From positions 62,001 through 126,000 of the forward strand of contig JAJOZX010002356.1 in assembly GCA_023014485.1 (NCBI GenBank): a stretch of 64,000 bases of DNA, written 5' to 3'. Made by a program: the position numbers and the translations under genes. The notes under the pieces are model-generated. The model was not told where the DNA came from, ran no database searches, and saw only the letters and a list, made by a program, of their open reading frames with translations. This DNA comes from Bathynomus jamesi (lineage: Eukaryota; Arthropoda; Malacostraca; Isopoda; Cirolanidae). Numbering within the stretch: the first letter of the stretch is position 1; each line of letters starts with the position of its first letter. Positions 43,740-56,442 of this stretch are shown here, piece after piece.

Positions 43740-45625
43740 CTGCTGTCGAGACATCGCATCAGCACATACATTACTCTTACCTTCAATATATCGCACTTCA
43801 AAAGTATATTCGCTCAAATCATCCATCGTACGTGCAAGCCTGCTATCAATCATTTTCATACTAGTCAAATAAATCAACGGCCTATGATCAGTATACAATA
43901 TAAATTTGCGCCGAAGTAAGAATGGTCTAAAGAATTTTGCTGCCCACCTCATCGCCGCCAATTCACGTTCTATCACTGAATAGCTTCGCTCCGCTCTATT
44001 AAATGTAGTAGATGCATACGAGATAACTCTGTCTATACCCTCCTGCTTTTGAACCAAGCACGCACCCGCACCGACACTTGACGCATCCACGAATAACTCC
44101 AACATATCAGCATTCTCAGAATAGTCTGGAAACGTTAACATAATATCCTCATACATAGCCTTTTGTAACATCTCAAACGCATTCACACGCTCTTCTGTCC
44201 AAACTACTTTATCTTTCCTTTTACCTGCAGTTAACCGAGACAAAGGTTCTGCTATTTCGGAACAATGGGGTATAAATTTTCGTTGAAAATTTACTAACCC
44301 TAAAAACTCTCTCACCCTTTCCACATCAAGTGGTCTTCCAAAATTAATCACCTGCTGTACATACTCAGGCTTTTTACTCAGTCCTTTACTACTCACGATA
44401 TGACCTAAAAAGGGCACTTCCTCACTCATCCACTTACATTTAACAGGCTTTATTTTCATACCAGCATCCAACAACCTTTGCAAAATCAGCTCTAGTAACT
44501 TTATATGCTCATCAACACTTCGCTCCATTATCAATACGCCATCAAGGTACACAATAACTTTCGTCCATGTAAAACCATCTAACACTCTTTGCATTTCCCT
44601 TTGAAGGGCGGAAGGCGCTGTTTTCAACCCAAATGAAACCGACTTGAACCGGTACAGCCCATGCTCAGTTATAAATGCAGTGAAATCCCGACTGCTCTCC
44701 TCCAATGGCATTTGATAATATCCACGCACGAGATCTAATGATGTAAATATTTCATACCATGCATGCTAAAGACCAAATCTTGCAAATTAGGCATAGGAAA
44801 TTTATCATCTTTCGTTACCGCATTCACTCTCCTATAATCAATACACAATCTAACCGACCCATCCTTATTTCGCACAGGCACCACAGGTGAACTCCATGCA
44901 GACTTACTAGACTCAATTATATCAAGCATACATAATTCTTTACACTGGCGTTCTATCTCCAAACTAGTTTCCCGATCAAATCTTCTAGGACGTTGACATA
45001 ATGGCGTATAATCGTACAACTCTATCTTATGCGAAGTCAAAGCAGCACGTCTTACATCACTATCACCCTTACTCAACACCTCCTTGTTCTTCCATATTAC
45101 TCGCTCCAACTTTTCACGCTCATCTTTACTCAATCCCTCCGGCAATAGCACCTCTTTCATCATTTCCTCTTTACGCCAGTCACTCGCCTCATTTTCACCA
45201 GACACTACATTATGCACCAAAGTCCCTATATGCACGTTAGTCTCATCATTCTCAACCACCACAACTTCATCCTCGTATACCATTGAACATGCAAATCCTA
45301 GTCTCATTCCCTCCTTTAGTTTTACTTCTTTCGAGGAATTACACTGAACTAATACTTTATTTTCCGCACTATCCCAGTCAATTAACCCAGGCCACAATTC
45401 AATTTTCACCTTTAGCTCTGGATCTACAAATTCATCTAAAACCGAGACATTTTCTTCATTCCTTACACAGGACACGCATTTCCTCCTAGCCTTAACGACA
45501 TCGCACGATACCCTAACTTTAACCAAATTCCAATTTTTCTTATCTAACACTACACTCTCTGCAACGTACACTGGTACCTTTGATACTACCCTAACGCATC
45601 TGTTCTGTTCATTATTGAAATACAA
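43740..45625 (-). pseudogene. Gypsy reverse transcriptase and RNase H
   Basis: RT starts in the 44735-45625 frame: MLDIIESSKSAWSSPVVPV, RLCIDYRRVNAVTKDDKFP. A one-base loss in a T-run near 44737 moves it into the 42900-44729 frame: RGYYQMPLEESSRDFTAF, FGLKTAPSALQREMQ, VIVYLDGVLI. The catalytic YLDD reads YLDG (codon GGC at 44538-44540). RNase H follows: LELFVDASSVGAGACLVQ, YSVIERELAAMRWA and LYTDHRPLIYL. Confidence 0.88.
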
Positions 45626-45725
45626 CTCGTCTGTTTCCCCAGTGGGGTCAGTACGTTTTATACATCTCTTCCTCGCATAAATTATTAAACCCTTACTAAC
45701 AAAAAAGTTTTTACCCAGGACGATC

Positions 45726-46229
45726 TCATATGGAGTTATTTACCACATAAAAATCACATATACCGAAATCAATACCATGAATTACCACCTGCGCAGTCAA
45801 CATACCCTTCCCAACCAACCGATCTCCTTCTCCAATACCTTTCAACCTAATGTGCACACTGTCATCAATCTCGAAGTTAGACATACGAGAAACAACATCC
45901 CTGCTAATGAGACAAAACTGCGCACCTGAATCCAACATCGCTTCAGTTTCCGTACAATTCAGTTCCACTGGTACCTTCCACAGTTTTCCACTCTTCAAAC
46001 CTACGCATTCATTAGCCAAGTACACAATCGTATTTTCCACCATTCGCTCTCCTTCGTCTTTTTTTCCACGCTGCGGTAATGGACTACGTTGCTCACACTG
46101 AACATCCGCGGTCCATTCACTGGCATTTGGGTCAAGGTCAGAATTATTAACAATTCGTTCCCATTCTAATATTTCCGTGCGGGGAACGTCACACGACTCG
46201 TACATTTCACCCACACGTTCATTATTCAC
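45726..46229 (-). CDS. Gypsy aspartic protease (first retropepsin)
   Basis: VPVELNCTETEAMLDSGAQF carries the DSG active site, then CLISRDVVSRMSNFEIDD and IRLKGIGEGDRLVGKG. It lies between the gag zinc knuckles and RT, the normal gypsy position. Frame breaks separate it from both neighbours (about 46240 and 45700). Confidence 0.8.
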   Translation of the reverse strand: MNNERVGEMYESCDVPRTEILEWERIVNNSDLDPNASEWTADVQCEQRSPLPQRGKKDEGERMVENTIVYLANECVGLKSGKLWKVPVELNCTETEAMLDSGAQFCLISRDVVSRMSNFEIDDSVHIRLKGIGEGDRLVGKGMLTAQVVIHGIDFGICDFYVVNNSI

Positions 46230-46264
46230 TCGCTCCGGTCGTGTTCCCTCCAGACCGGAGCTTC

Positions 46265-47947
46265 CTAATTTAAATTTTCTGCTTGTGCTCCACTCACATT
46301 ATTCGCTCCCATCTGTCCAGGCTCACCAATAGTCTCTCTACCCTTACCAATCTGATTTCTTTGTCTTATCTGAGCAATCACTGGACAACTAATCGCACGA
46401 TGCCCTGGATCATTACATCCATAAGACCACTCTTTCAGCTCCACTCTCACCCCTAGCACTCGTTATGTCACGCTTTTTATCACACATACTAGCTCTGTGT
46501 CCCTGGCTACCACACAACAAACACAAACCTTTCATTTTCCAGCAGGCTTTCATAACATGTCCACTTTTCTTACAATACTTGCACTGCAAATTCCTCTTAG
46601 CTTGCACATTCTTAGCAGCAGATGGTTGGCCTTGGTAAGCCACCTGCGGTTGTCCGAACTGGTAATCCCCTTGTTGGAGTCTATCCTGTTGCAATACACG
46701 GCTATACGAGCGTGAAGCGCCAGTTTGTCCTTCCTGTGCAAACGCCCATACCGGTAACGGGAGTACCTCTTCCTGCTTCCTGTACATCATATCCCCTATA
46801 GCATTATCGTATAATGCCCATGAAACTATATCTCTCCATCTTAGCTTTTTACCTTCTACATCTCGACCCATTTGCGCTCTAAATCTCCTTGCCGTCTCTG
46901 GAGGGATCGTAGCCATGAATTGTTCTTTCAAGGCCTGTTTATCTCTCTCCCCCTCAGGCACTGCTGCTTCATACAGTGTTTGGAGCCGGAGCATATTCAC
47001 CCAGCTTTTCATTCTCTCTCATACTTGCTGTCCAAAATTCACGTTGAGTTACAACTTTACTATCCTGTCGTTCTTCACTACACCAACTTTTAATTCGAGA
47101 CAACTGTTTCATATTTAACACCCGGCTTATATACACTAAAATACACACGTCTCGCATGGCCATCCAAGAAATTTCTAAGTTCCACTGCCCATCTATTCTT
47201 ATCACTTCCAAACTGCTCACTTGCATACCTCTCAAAGTCTTCCAGAAAGTCTTCTACCTTTTGCACACGATCCAAACCATAAGGCCAAGGCTTCGAAGCC
47301 TTAATACGCTCACGTTCATACTTAGTTTTCTTCATTAATAGTTTCTCACTCTCAATTGCTATCAACACCATCCACCCTGCATCCGCTGCACAAACACCCT
47401 TATCTCTCATGGCATAAAAATCTTCCAAATACACGTTCATTCTGGGCAAGGGAGTCTCCTCATTCGAAAAATCTGAACTAGAACTTCCATCCACTGTGTA
47501 CTTTCTACACTTAACACCTTTATCACTTCTTCCAAACTTACTTTCACAATCACGTTTAGCCTTATTTCTCAGTCTCCTTTTCCTTTTACTTTGCACCTCT
47601 TTCCATTCACCAGGACTTTCGCAATCATACTCAGATTTGTCGCTTTCAGAGTAATAAGCAACCTTCTTCTCCAAACGCCTTGGCAAGTGCACCCGTCCCA
47701 CTTCAACCAATTTCTTACTCACATACCCTTCCTCCATTTCACGCATGCGTTCAAAGAAAGCTTTCAGTTTCACATCTTTACCTTCAGTTCCTTCTTCATT
47801 CAGCAATTCTTGTACAGAACTCTCTATTGCGGTCATCGCACCATCAAACTCATTTAAACCCTCACTTGCCTTCAATCTAACCGACTGCCGCCCCTTCTCA
47901 TCCGTAGTCATGTCTCCTAATACTCCTTCTTCAACCATCCTAAACAA
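46265..47947 (-). pseudogene. Gypsy gag with three zinc knuckles
   Basis: The N-terminal part (47090-47947) is charged and carries KPWPYGLDRVQKVEDFLEDF and WAVELRNFLDGHARRVYFS, a capsid-like helical segment. The C-terminal part has CKYCKKSGHVMKAC and CLLCGSQGHRASMC, both CX2CX4HX4C. A third knuckle, SYGCNDPGHRAISC, has Ser for the first Cys. Frame breaks are near 47090, 47010 and 46440. Confidence 0.8.
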
Positions 47948-48072
47948 TATGATTAAATCAAGCTTTCAAAACTAGAACAAAATCAAATTATAAAAAATTA
48001 AAAGAAAAGTACATACAATGAAACCAAAACCGAACGGTATAACAAACTGAATAAATGGAAAAAAAAATCTTA

Positions 48073-48087
48073 GCTAGGGATGCCAAC
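48073..48087 (-). other. Probable primer binding site of the gypsy element
   Basis: On the minus strand the 5' LTR ends ...GGTAACA and is followed by GTTGGCATCCCTAGC. TGG two bases after the LTR would pair with a tRNA CCA end. The tRNA was not identified. Confidence 0.5.
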
Positions 48088-48719
48088 TGTTACCGTGACC
48101 AGGATTCCACAACCGAATATATATATATATATATGTCCCCTTTACAGCGCGAGGCCGTCCCAGCCAGGAACAGTAAAACATTGGATTACAAAACTATATA
48201 TTAATATATACAAAGTAAATGAAGCTGCCTACACAAGTGATCATTACCCTAACCTAAACTTAACTTAAACTTAACCTAAACTTAACTTGACCTGAAACTA
48301 AACTTAACTTAACCTAAACCTAAACTTAAACCTACAATATTAAATACTTAAATCACTGGCACTTATAAAAAATGGGGTTTATTCAGGGCGCTCACAAGCA
48401 GTTGCGAGATCTGGCTCCCAACTCCGTCTCCTCTTTTGCAGAGGACAATTCTTAGGTTACTGTTGTTACAGTATGCTGTCTCTCCAACCAAATCTAATAC
48501 AAAAAATTCCTTCACAGGGAAACCTTCGATAATATTTGTTTCTTATTTTAAATTTTACACGGTTTAATCACCAAAATTTCCAGTTCAAGACCAGCTGTCC
48601 GCTTTCAAGCAACCAAAATTCAAAAGTCCAAGCACGCACGAAATTCAGCCACGTATCACATACCATACAACCAACCACCCAACGGATCATCCAAAAATCA
48701 CAACATGCACCCTGTTACA
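48088..48719 (-). repeat. 5' LTR of the gypsy element
   Basis: 632 bp, nearly identical to the LTR at 38641-39273. The (TA)n stretch is longer and the TTAGG-like tract shorter. ATAC follows at 48720-48723. Confidence 0.92.
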
Positions 48720-48723
48720 ATAC

Positions 48724-51700
48724 TTTCACCCAATCATACTCACCCGTCACCCATACTCTGAAACACTTTAGTAATCATTGGCATACTTATTAGAAAAAAA
48801 AATTCACAACTCATATCTTAATTTTATGATACAAACCTTAGTCTTAAATCATTGGCTACCACGATAAATTATATTTAATTGCAGGAAACTGCTTGATATT
48901 TACACTGGATTATTTGAATTTATTTAAACTTAATTGCTGCTTACAATATATAATCTTGCCTGTTGCCTTTATTAAGTTAATTTGAACCAACCTCTAAGCT
49001 AATCCGTTCTCCAAAATTTCATGATTTACCATTGACCACTAAGGATTCAGTTCTTCCCGGGATGAACCAATTACTTTCATATTCTACACACAACTGTACA
49101 TGCCCACTCAGCTAGACACGCGTATTACCCATATTTTTTCATACGTATACGCAATCACGTATAACTTCAACTATGAATTCCTTTTCCCCATTTTTGGGTA
49201 AACCACCTACCACTCGCACTCTGCACCTAATGCGCATAAATACACACGTGACCCAAGGTCTATACATCGTCTATTACGAAATTCTATCTTCCTTCTCCCT
49301 GGATATTGTTAATGGATAACAATATCTAAGTATCTAAAACGGTAACTAGATAAATTTTCATGTTTTCACTAAATTAATTTTACTTTTCTTTAAATCAATT
49401 TTAATATTTTACCAACTTATTCGGACTTGCAATAAGTTTACATTCTGCAACCGTGCTCCCACCGCTGAAGACTTCGTCCACCCATAAAATTTAACCCATA
49501 ACGTATTGGCGTATGTTGCATAAATGTTGTTGCAAATTCTGAGATTTGCATACCCTTTCAATTTGTTTTTATGGAATGATCGTATTGTTCATGCTAGAAT
49601 ATAATATTATGCATCATTTTAATGAGAAAGAAATGTGCTTTAATATTATGTTAATTAAATTTTCCTAAAATAATTATATAAGACCAAAGTAATGGTCTGA
49701 AGTTGGAAGAAAAAAAAAGTAAACAGAGGTTTAAGTTTTGAAGGGCTCTTAACAAGACAAGTCCCCCATCAAAAATAGTTTTCTTTACTTACTTTAGCTT
49801 CAAATTTTATGGGTAACTTGCATATCTGAAAAGAAAACGAGTTTCACTGCCTCAATGTTCAGTAAATGAATGTTTTTTTGAGAGAGCGATCGCTATTGGC
49901 CTATCCGTAGCATTGATACGATCTACACTCGAGACACTAGAATCATTACTCACGATGTCAGTATCACTTTCACTTCAAGACATTATTGTATGGAAATAAG
50001 GTAACACAAGTACTACAAGAAATAAATAAAAGAAGTACCCACAAGCAAATCTGTAGCGAAACAAAAAAAAGGCAAAACAGACCGCATGACCCTGAACCAA
50101 TTAGCGGTCAGTTTTCTTAGACTCTACGGACTGCATGACCCTAAACCAATTGGCAGTCAGTTTTCTTAGAATCTACTCGTCTCAGCTGATTAATTTTTAC
50201 TTACAATTGGTCAGAAATGGTGGAAGCACGCCCACATATTGAAAATTAACCAATTATGGCATAATTTGTGAATTACGTGTTAATGATGTCACGCAACTCT
50301 TCCAGCGCCGCGAAGATCTATGGAAAGATCGAAGCGACGTTTGCAGAGATGCAATATTTGATGGAAAATCTTTCCGAATCTATCACGGTTCAGTAGGTAA
50401 TCTTGTTACTATAATGTTGGACAAACTTAATATTTAACTTAAATTAGATACAATCCTGTACTTGGAGTTTTCACTGAAATAATTAGGTCGAAATGCCAGT
50501 AATAACTTAGATGGTTCATTAGTTTATAAAATTGTTTATGTAGTATGATTGCCACAATTGATCACACTTATAGTTTTTTTTAAAGGTGACAACTTCAGTT
50601 TTTATCGTACTTTGTTAACATAGTATTTCCACTACAATCCTAGTAATCAGACCGCAACCTTTTTAATTCACCTGTTGTAATTTTAAAAAAATTTCCCTTG
50701 ATTTCTGGTTATTTCATTAATATAATTACCATTCTTCCCACTAAATTGCCTGGATTAATCCAACCCGAAATTGTCACTGTTTCATTTTTAATATATTGTA
50801 AATAAACTTCCACCCCACCATTACATCCTTTTTCACAGGGGAGAGCAGTGTCACAACCATGCGATTTACCATTTCTATGGTTGAACAGTATCCATGTTTG
50901 TGCCATTAGAAGTTCGCTGTAAACAGCGAATGTCCCTTAACTGTGTGCCTCTCTAATTCGTCTCCTTTAATTCCTCCCCAAATAATGACTTATACGGTAC
51001 GTACAGAGTAAATCACGCTGACGTCATAAAGTACTTAGTTTCCTTCACGTTTCGATCACGTGTTTAGCACGTGGCTATCCTTAGCATTCCATGTATGGTA
51101 AACTCTTTAACAATAATAAAAACCTCTCTCTCTATATAAGTCATTATTTATATGTTGTGTCCCGACTGGTGTTATGCAATATAAATGTTTTTCAACCATA
51201 CTCCTTCATACATCCATGTTCCGTTCTTGACCGCTCTCCTGTATTAATTTCATCACCTATTACCTATTTTATTACCTATTACCTATTGTTTACTCACGCA
51301 GTCGTACATGTCCCTCGACGATCATGATTACGTACATGTAAAATTATTGTAAATACATCCACATGTATTCTTTTCACTTTTTCTTTTAACCGCGTTCACC
51401 TCTCGCAAGTTCTTTATTATTGCTGATACGAAGGGTTCGAATTCACAAACAAGCATCTGAATTCGAAACCTTCTCTCTCACTTCTGTTACCAATTTATAA
51501 CGTTAAGATGTGATGTTATATTATTATAATATACCATATTGTTCCATGCCAGGCAACTAGTTTGTTATCTACTTACGTCGCATAGTTATCCCCATTCTTA
51601 TTACCTGTACTTACTATTTCTACCTCATTGTCATTCAAATTTTATATGACTTCGGTATTATATTATCATTAATGCCCGTGATATCATTTTTTTCCGCTTT

Positions 51701-51862
51701 CCTCATCATTGGCTAATTAGACTTTCAAATCATGATAACCAACCATTCCTCTAATAATATTTGACATAATTTGGCGTAATTATTGTTAACTATAAATATA
51801 TAACATTGTTGTTAATCCCCTTTAAATTATAGAACAACGGAGAACTCTCCTTCATTAATTAA
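48724..51862. other. AT-rich sequence without recognised genes
   Basis: About 3.1 kb. Nothing matches RT N-terminal motifs, so it does not simply fill the gap between the protease frame at 36-37 kb and the RT at 51.9 kb. Small duplicated words ('gactgcatgaccctaaacca' near 50130 and 'gcatgaccctgaaccaattag' near 50083) are present. Confidence 0.4.
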
Positions 51863-54230
51863 ATTGTATTATCTGGATTATTGGGTTCTCATGCCCTAGT
51901 CCATGGGTGGGCAACCTTTTTAAGTGAGCGTGCCAAAATCGTCAAATCTTTGATGCAAAATTTTTTCACGTGCCAACCGAAATTTTGGGGGAACATATAT
52001 TATTTGGTGCCTTTTAAGTATTGGGAGAACCTTTTCAAATAATCAAAAATTACACTGGAGCGGTAAAATCAAAGAATATTGTAAGAGTGATTATTGTAAG
52101 TCATGTAAGATTGAATAAATGTAAAATTTAGTGACGGAATTTTTACTTGAAGGTCGTTCTACCCTGTTGATAGCGTGGATATTTCTTACTAGCCTTTAAG
52201 TGTAATTATAGCTGCCATATACAGCCACACAATTTAAAAACGCAATTTTTAACATCAGCAAAAGAGTAAACAATAATTCTGATTTTTTTTTGTTTTTTAT
52301 ATATCAGATCAATCAGCCATAAGTTTTTTCAAGTTTTCCCAATACATTACAGTGCCCAATCTCATAATCGTTTTACTTGACTAAAGCACAATGAAAGAAA
52401 ATAAAATTAAAGATATTCTTTTATTGATTCTTAATCCCTTATGAATAATACATAAAAATTACAGAGAAAATAAAATGTTATTTTACCTACATAATATATT
52501 AAACAGAAGTTAATCTTTACCATTTTTTAGCAGAAAACATTAAGTTAAAATATAAAACTCAGCGAAGAATTTGTATATTTATTTATTTAATTTTTTTTAA
52601 AGTGAGCCCGGGGAATCGCGTGCCGGAAAAAAGTCGTTGGCGTGCCACGTTTGGCACGCGTGCCAAGGGTTCCCCACCCCTGCCCTAGTCTATCTAGATG
52701 ACACAGTGGTCTACAGCGACACAGTGGAAAAACATTTCGTACGCCTTGCCAAAGTCTTCACACGTCTTTCGAATGAAAATCTCAAACTAAAACTTTCTAA
52801 GTGTCAATTTTTCCGTTCCTCACTTGTATACTTAGGGTTTCTTCTTTCCTCTGACGGAATCCGACCGGATCCCGCCAAACTTCATGTTCTCCAAAACTGC
52901 CCTATTCCTCGAAACGTTGATGAAGTACGATCCTTTATCGGGTTTGTAGGATTTTATCGCAACTTCATTCCCAAATTTTCGGATATAGCCGCTCCCTTGA
53001 CAAATCTGTTCAAAATGAAAACCACTTTTGAATGGAATTCTGAGCATCAGAAAGCCTTTACTACCCTTCGCAACGAACTCCTACAGGAACCCATACTGCA
53101 ATTCCAAGATTTTGGCAAACCCTTCATAGTAGCCACTGACGCTTCTAACTACGGGTTGGGTGCCGTACTACTCCAAGCCGTAGATGGTACCGAACTACCT
53201 GTGGCTTACGCTAGTCGGTTACTTTCTAAACCCGAACGAAACTATTCAGGGACTGAACGAGAAGCTTTAACCATCGTATGGGCCCTGAAGATATTTAAGA
53301 ATATCATCTACGGGTACAAAATTATAGTAAAAACGGACCACGCTCCGTTAACATCTATATTTTCCAAGAAATTACCAGACGGACGACTAGGTCGCTGGGC
53401 TCTTACCGTCCAGGACTTTAGTCCCGAATACGTCCACCGGCCCGGTAAACTCAACGTTCTTCCAGACTGTCTATCCCGGATAAACAAACCAGAAGAGGTC
53501 TGTGGAATTCATCGCATTGAGACCATTCTCAATTTCGATAGAAACACGCTCTTCGAGGCACAACGCACGGACTCATATATTTCCAAATTGGTTCAGCAAT
53601 TAAAGACTCGACCAAATTCGGAACTTCACCAGTTGTATGCCTTCCAGGATCAAATTTTGCATTACCAAATTTCTCCTGGAAAATACGTGGCAGAGGTTCC
53701 CGAGAGTCTTCAGGTCGTGGCGATTAAACTGTACCATGACAGCGTTTATGCTGGGCACCCTGGAGTTGAACGAACACTGAAATTGGTCCAAGCACGTTAC
53801 CACTTCCCACTCATGCGCACCAAGGTAACAGAACACTGCAAGTCGTGCTCATCTTGTGCGAGGCATAAAGGAGCACGTCCGCCCACCGCGCATCTGCATA
53901 CGTACCCCGTTCCTGTTAGACCCTGGGAACGCGTAGGGATGGACGTGTTAGGCCCCTTTGTCCAAAGTCGAAATGGAAATAAATACATTGTCGTTTTCAC
54001 CGACCATTTTACTAGGTATAACGAAGTTGTACCGGTGCCTGCCCATACATCGGAGCTCATTGCCAAGTGTTTACTCGAACGAGTAATCCAACGGCACAAC
54101 ACGCCAGCCGTGCTGCTCTCGGACAATGCTCGGGAATTCACCTCCGCAATGTTCACAGAGTTGTGCAAACGTCTCCACATACAAAAGGTACATTCAACGC
54201 CTTTCTACCCAGACCAGAAGGGTCAGCGGA
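51863..54230 (+). pseudogene. Gypsy RT-RNase H-integrase fragment, plus strand
   Basis: VLSGLLGSHA (51866-51895) is split by a MITE and continues ALVYLDDTVVYSDTVEKH with intact YLDD. Then LKLSKCQFFRSSLVYLGF, FVGFYRNFIPKFSDIAAPL, RNase H FIVATDASNYGLGAVLLQ and YSGTEREALTIVWALK. The integrase zinc finger is HDSVYAGHPGVERTLKL with CKSCSSCARHKGA. The core has RVGMDVLGPF and LLSDNAREFTSAMF. It ends at STPFYPDQKGQ before the third catalytic residue. The N-terminal third of RT is missing. Confidence 0.88.
51902..52682. mobile_element. hAT-type MITE, 781 bp, with 8-bp target duplication
   Basis: Ends CATGGGTGGGCAACC and GGTTCCCCACCCCTG are inverted repeats. CCCTAGTC is duplicated at 51894-51901 and 52683-52690. 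Subterminal GTGCCAAA/TTTGGCAC words face each other. Removing it restores a continuous gypsy RT reading frame just before YLDD. Confidence 0.88.
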
Positions 54231-54767
54231 ATCACTCCGATTCTCTACCGAAACAACATTATCGGGAAATGCGTTTTCGCGCAGCTCTGAAGGATAATGA
54301 CATGATCCATGAAGAAGGGAATGAAGGGAAGTCCATAACTGGCGTGTACTGCTGTCTTTTAAACTTTTAACGTCAGCGACCCATTTGACGGATCCCTGCC
54401 TGTCAAAGTACTTCGTGATTTCATGCAGACCTTCATATATATCATACCATAAACGTTTAAATTCTACCCAAGACAATTGATATATTTGTCCATTGGACCA
54501 ATCGACAAGAAAGATACGGACGCGCGTGGCGTCACCGAAATTTGGGTCATAAGTATCAAAAGCAAAACCGATTTTATCAGCATCTGTAGTCTGACAACCT
54601 CTAAACGAATCGTCAATTTTACCGAACCAATCCTTAAGGGAAGGTTCTACAAATATATTATTAACGCGACCGCGAAAATGAGGGACATCAATTGTGCGTT
54701 CCAGTACTGAAGAGGGAGTTACAAGGTTAACAGTGGTGTATGTCACGGGTGGTAATGGTTTGGACAT
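54231..54767 (-). CDS. Unrecognised protein, N-terminal ~170 residues
   Basis: It starts MSKPLPPVTYTTVNLVTPSS and continues VPHFRGRVNNIFVEPSLKDW, GFAFDTYDPNFGDATRVRIF and WVEFKRLWYDIYEGLHEITK. It has no stop for about 180 codons and then runs into the reverse strand of the gypsy integrase, so its 3' end is cut off at about 54231. Composition is that of a soluble globular protein. I do not know the family; it could come from a DNA virus-like or other mobile element. Confidence 0.45.
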
Positions 54768-56202
54768 CGTTAATTATAACACGTGTCGTTGTCACGAAAG
54801 TGTGCGTATAAAACAAAACTATCCATGTAAGAGACAAGAAATGAGAAATAATGGAACAATTTCTAAGTATTTTGAATAAAAATAATAATTGAGAAAAAAA
54901 ATGAGATAAACAATGAAACAATTTTTTTTTTATAAAGTTAAGCAGGAGAACAAAATTGGGCGACTCTGCATTAACTCCGGATGCAGCAATCGACGAGTAA
55001 TTTTTTCGAACCTCCCAACACTGAAGTCTCGTGGCAAGGGTCGAAATTCAAACGAACTCGAGTCACACTAGAAAAAAGGGTTACATTATAATAACAATAA
55101 CATGAATTTTCACTAAAATTAATGAAAAAGATTTAAATTGAAAACAATAAAAAAAACCTAACCGGGTTCAACTAAATAAAAATGTGAGTTATGGGTATAT
55201 ACATCAGCATTATGACTGATCGCATTTATGTCCCACAACAAAACCTAAAATGATATTATTTAATATCCTCAAACCAAAAAAAATGCAGATAATTTTAGAA
55301 AAAGAATTTAAAAATTCAGATTTATAGTTTGTCGGGAAAAAACAAGTACGTGAATACTGAATTAATGACTGAACGACTGATTAGTACTGTATTTCGTATT
55401 ACTATCGAACAGTTAATTAAAATCAATTAATTAAAGAAGATTGATTAAGTGTTAAAGCCACTTCACTGTTTCACACTAAAAAGGGAAAAAAATGAATTAA
55501 AATTACTAAAATTAAAGAAAATGATATTAAGAACACGATTTAAACGTAGTAATTTTTAACTAAAACGATTAAAATAAAACTCATCACAAACGGAGAGTGA
55601 GGGGTTCAGCAGGCTGGTGCCTCCACGAAACTTTGAAGGTCAGCCTCACTCAGCTCCGAGTTAGGTGTGCCGCTCGTGACGTCATCTAAGAGGAAGATGA
55701 AACGCAACGTTAAAAATCTTTGACGGAACACGGTCGAACGGTTGATTGGAGAAAAATACGAATAATGATTCGAAAGTTGATTAAAGATTACAAATTGAAG
55801 AGAAGTTCCTCAAGTCAAGGGAAATTTTTTGTAATCAATATTTGTGGTTGATTGTAGAGAGAATTTCAAGGAAGAAATTTCCAAGTAACGGTTTGCGATG
55901 GGAGACTACAACGTCTCGGTCTGCGACCTCCAGTGTCACGCAGCTTCCGCAGGCCTCTGCCCGCTGCGACTTTTAAGATGAATTCACTTTGGACAATCCA
56001 ACGAGGGTGGTCCTTAGCCGAGAGCATCCGAGTTGCTACGAACGTTTTGAACCGTAGAGTTTTACACTACGGGACACATGTTAGCCGTTGGCATGCTGGC
56101 AGCCTACCCCCATCCACCCTCTCCCCCTACACTGACAGCACTGTCAAAGTAAAAAGGCGAAGAACCCTGGAGCAGGGAGGGACCTAAGTTCAACAGAGGT
56201 TT
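54768..56202. other. No supported gene
   Basis: AT-rich to about 55600, then more GC-rich. The 84-codon frame at 55933 has no recognisable features. The segment may include the end of a decayed LTR element. Confidence 0.4.
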
Positions 56203-56442
56203 CGTCATTCCTCTCATCTGGGCCTTCACGGCACGTTAGTTCTGCATCCTTCCCATCCACTAACTTTAAAAATATGTTTATTAAACTTAACACTCCTATA
56301 CCATCTAGTGCCGCTGTTGAGCGGGTTTTTTCAGTAAGGAAGAATATACTGCGTCGGAAACGAGGCTCGCTCTTAGATGCAACTTTTGAGAAGCTTGTTT
56401 TCTTAAAGGCCAATAAAGATCTTTTGAATAATAGTTCTTAAG
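56203..56442 (+). pseudogene. hAT transposase C-terminal (dimerisation) exon
   Basis: One frame reads NMFIKLNTPIPSSAAVERVF, SVRKNILRRKRGSLLDATFE and KLVFLKANKDLL before a stop. This is the conserved hAT C-terminal dimerisation block (PSSAAVERVFS...KR..L....FE.L.FLKAN). A possible splice acceptor (CAACAG) precedes it at 56202. The catalytic part is not found nearby. Confidence 0.8.

Larger units (their letters stand above)
38641..48719 (-). mobile_element. Complete Ty3/gypsy retrotransposon with OTU-like and second protease domains
   Basis: The two LTRs (38641-39273 and 48088-48719) are near-identical, begin TGTTAC and end GTTACA. ATAC is duplicated at 38637-38640 and 48720-48723. Coding order on the minus strand: gag with zinc knuckles, protease, RT, RNase H, OTU-like segment, second retropepsin-like domain, integrase, C-terminal extension. 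Its frames are broken at several places although the LTRs are nearly identical. Confidence 0.9.

Noticed and set aside
42360..47975. Many plus-strand frames through the gypsy coding region
   Set aside because: They are antisense shadows of gag and pol; the minus frames carry the conserved motifs.
50709..50906. 65-codon minus-strand frame
   Set aside because: No recognisable motif, no supporting splice or neighbour evidence, length within chance for this composition.
34900..56200. LTR pair for the plus-strand gypsy fragments
   Set aside because: I compared 34.9-36.2 kb with 54.9-56.2 kb and found no convincing direct repeat; the two plus-strand fragments may not be one element.
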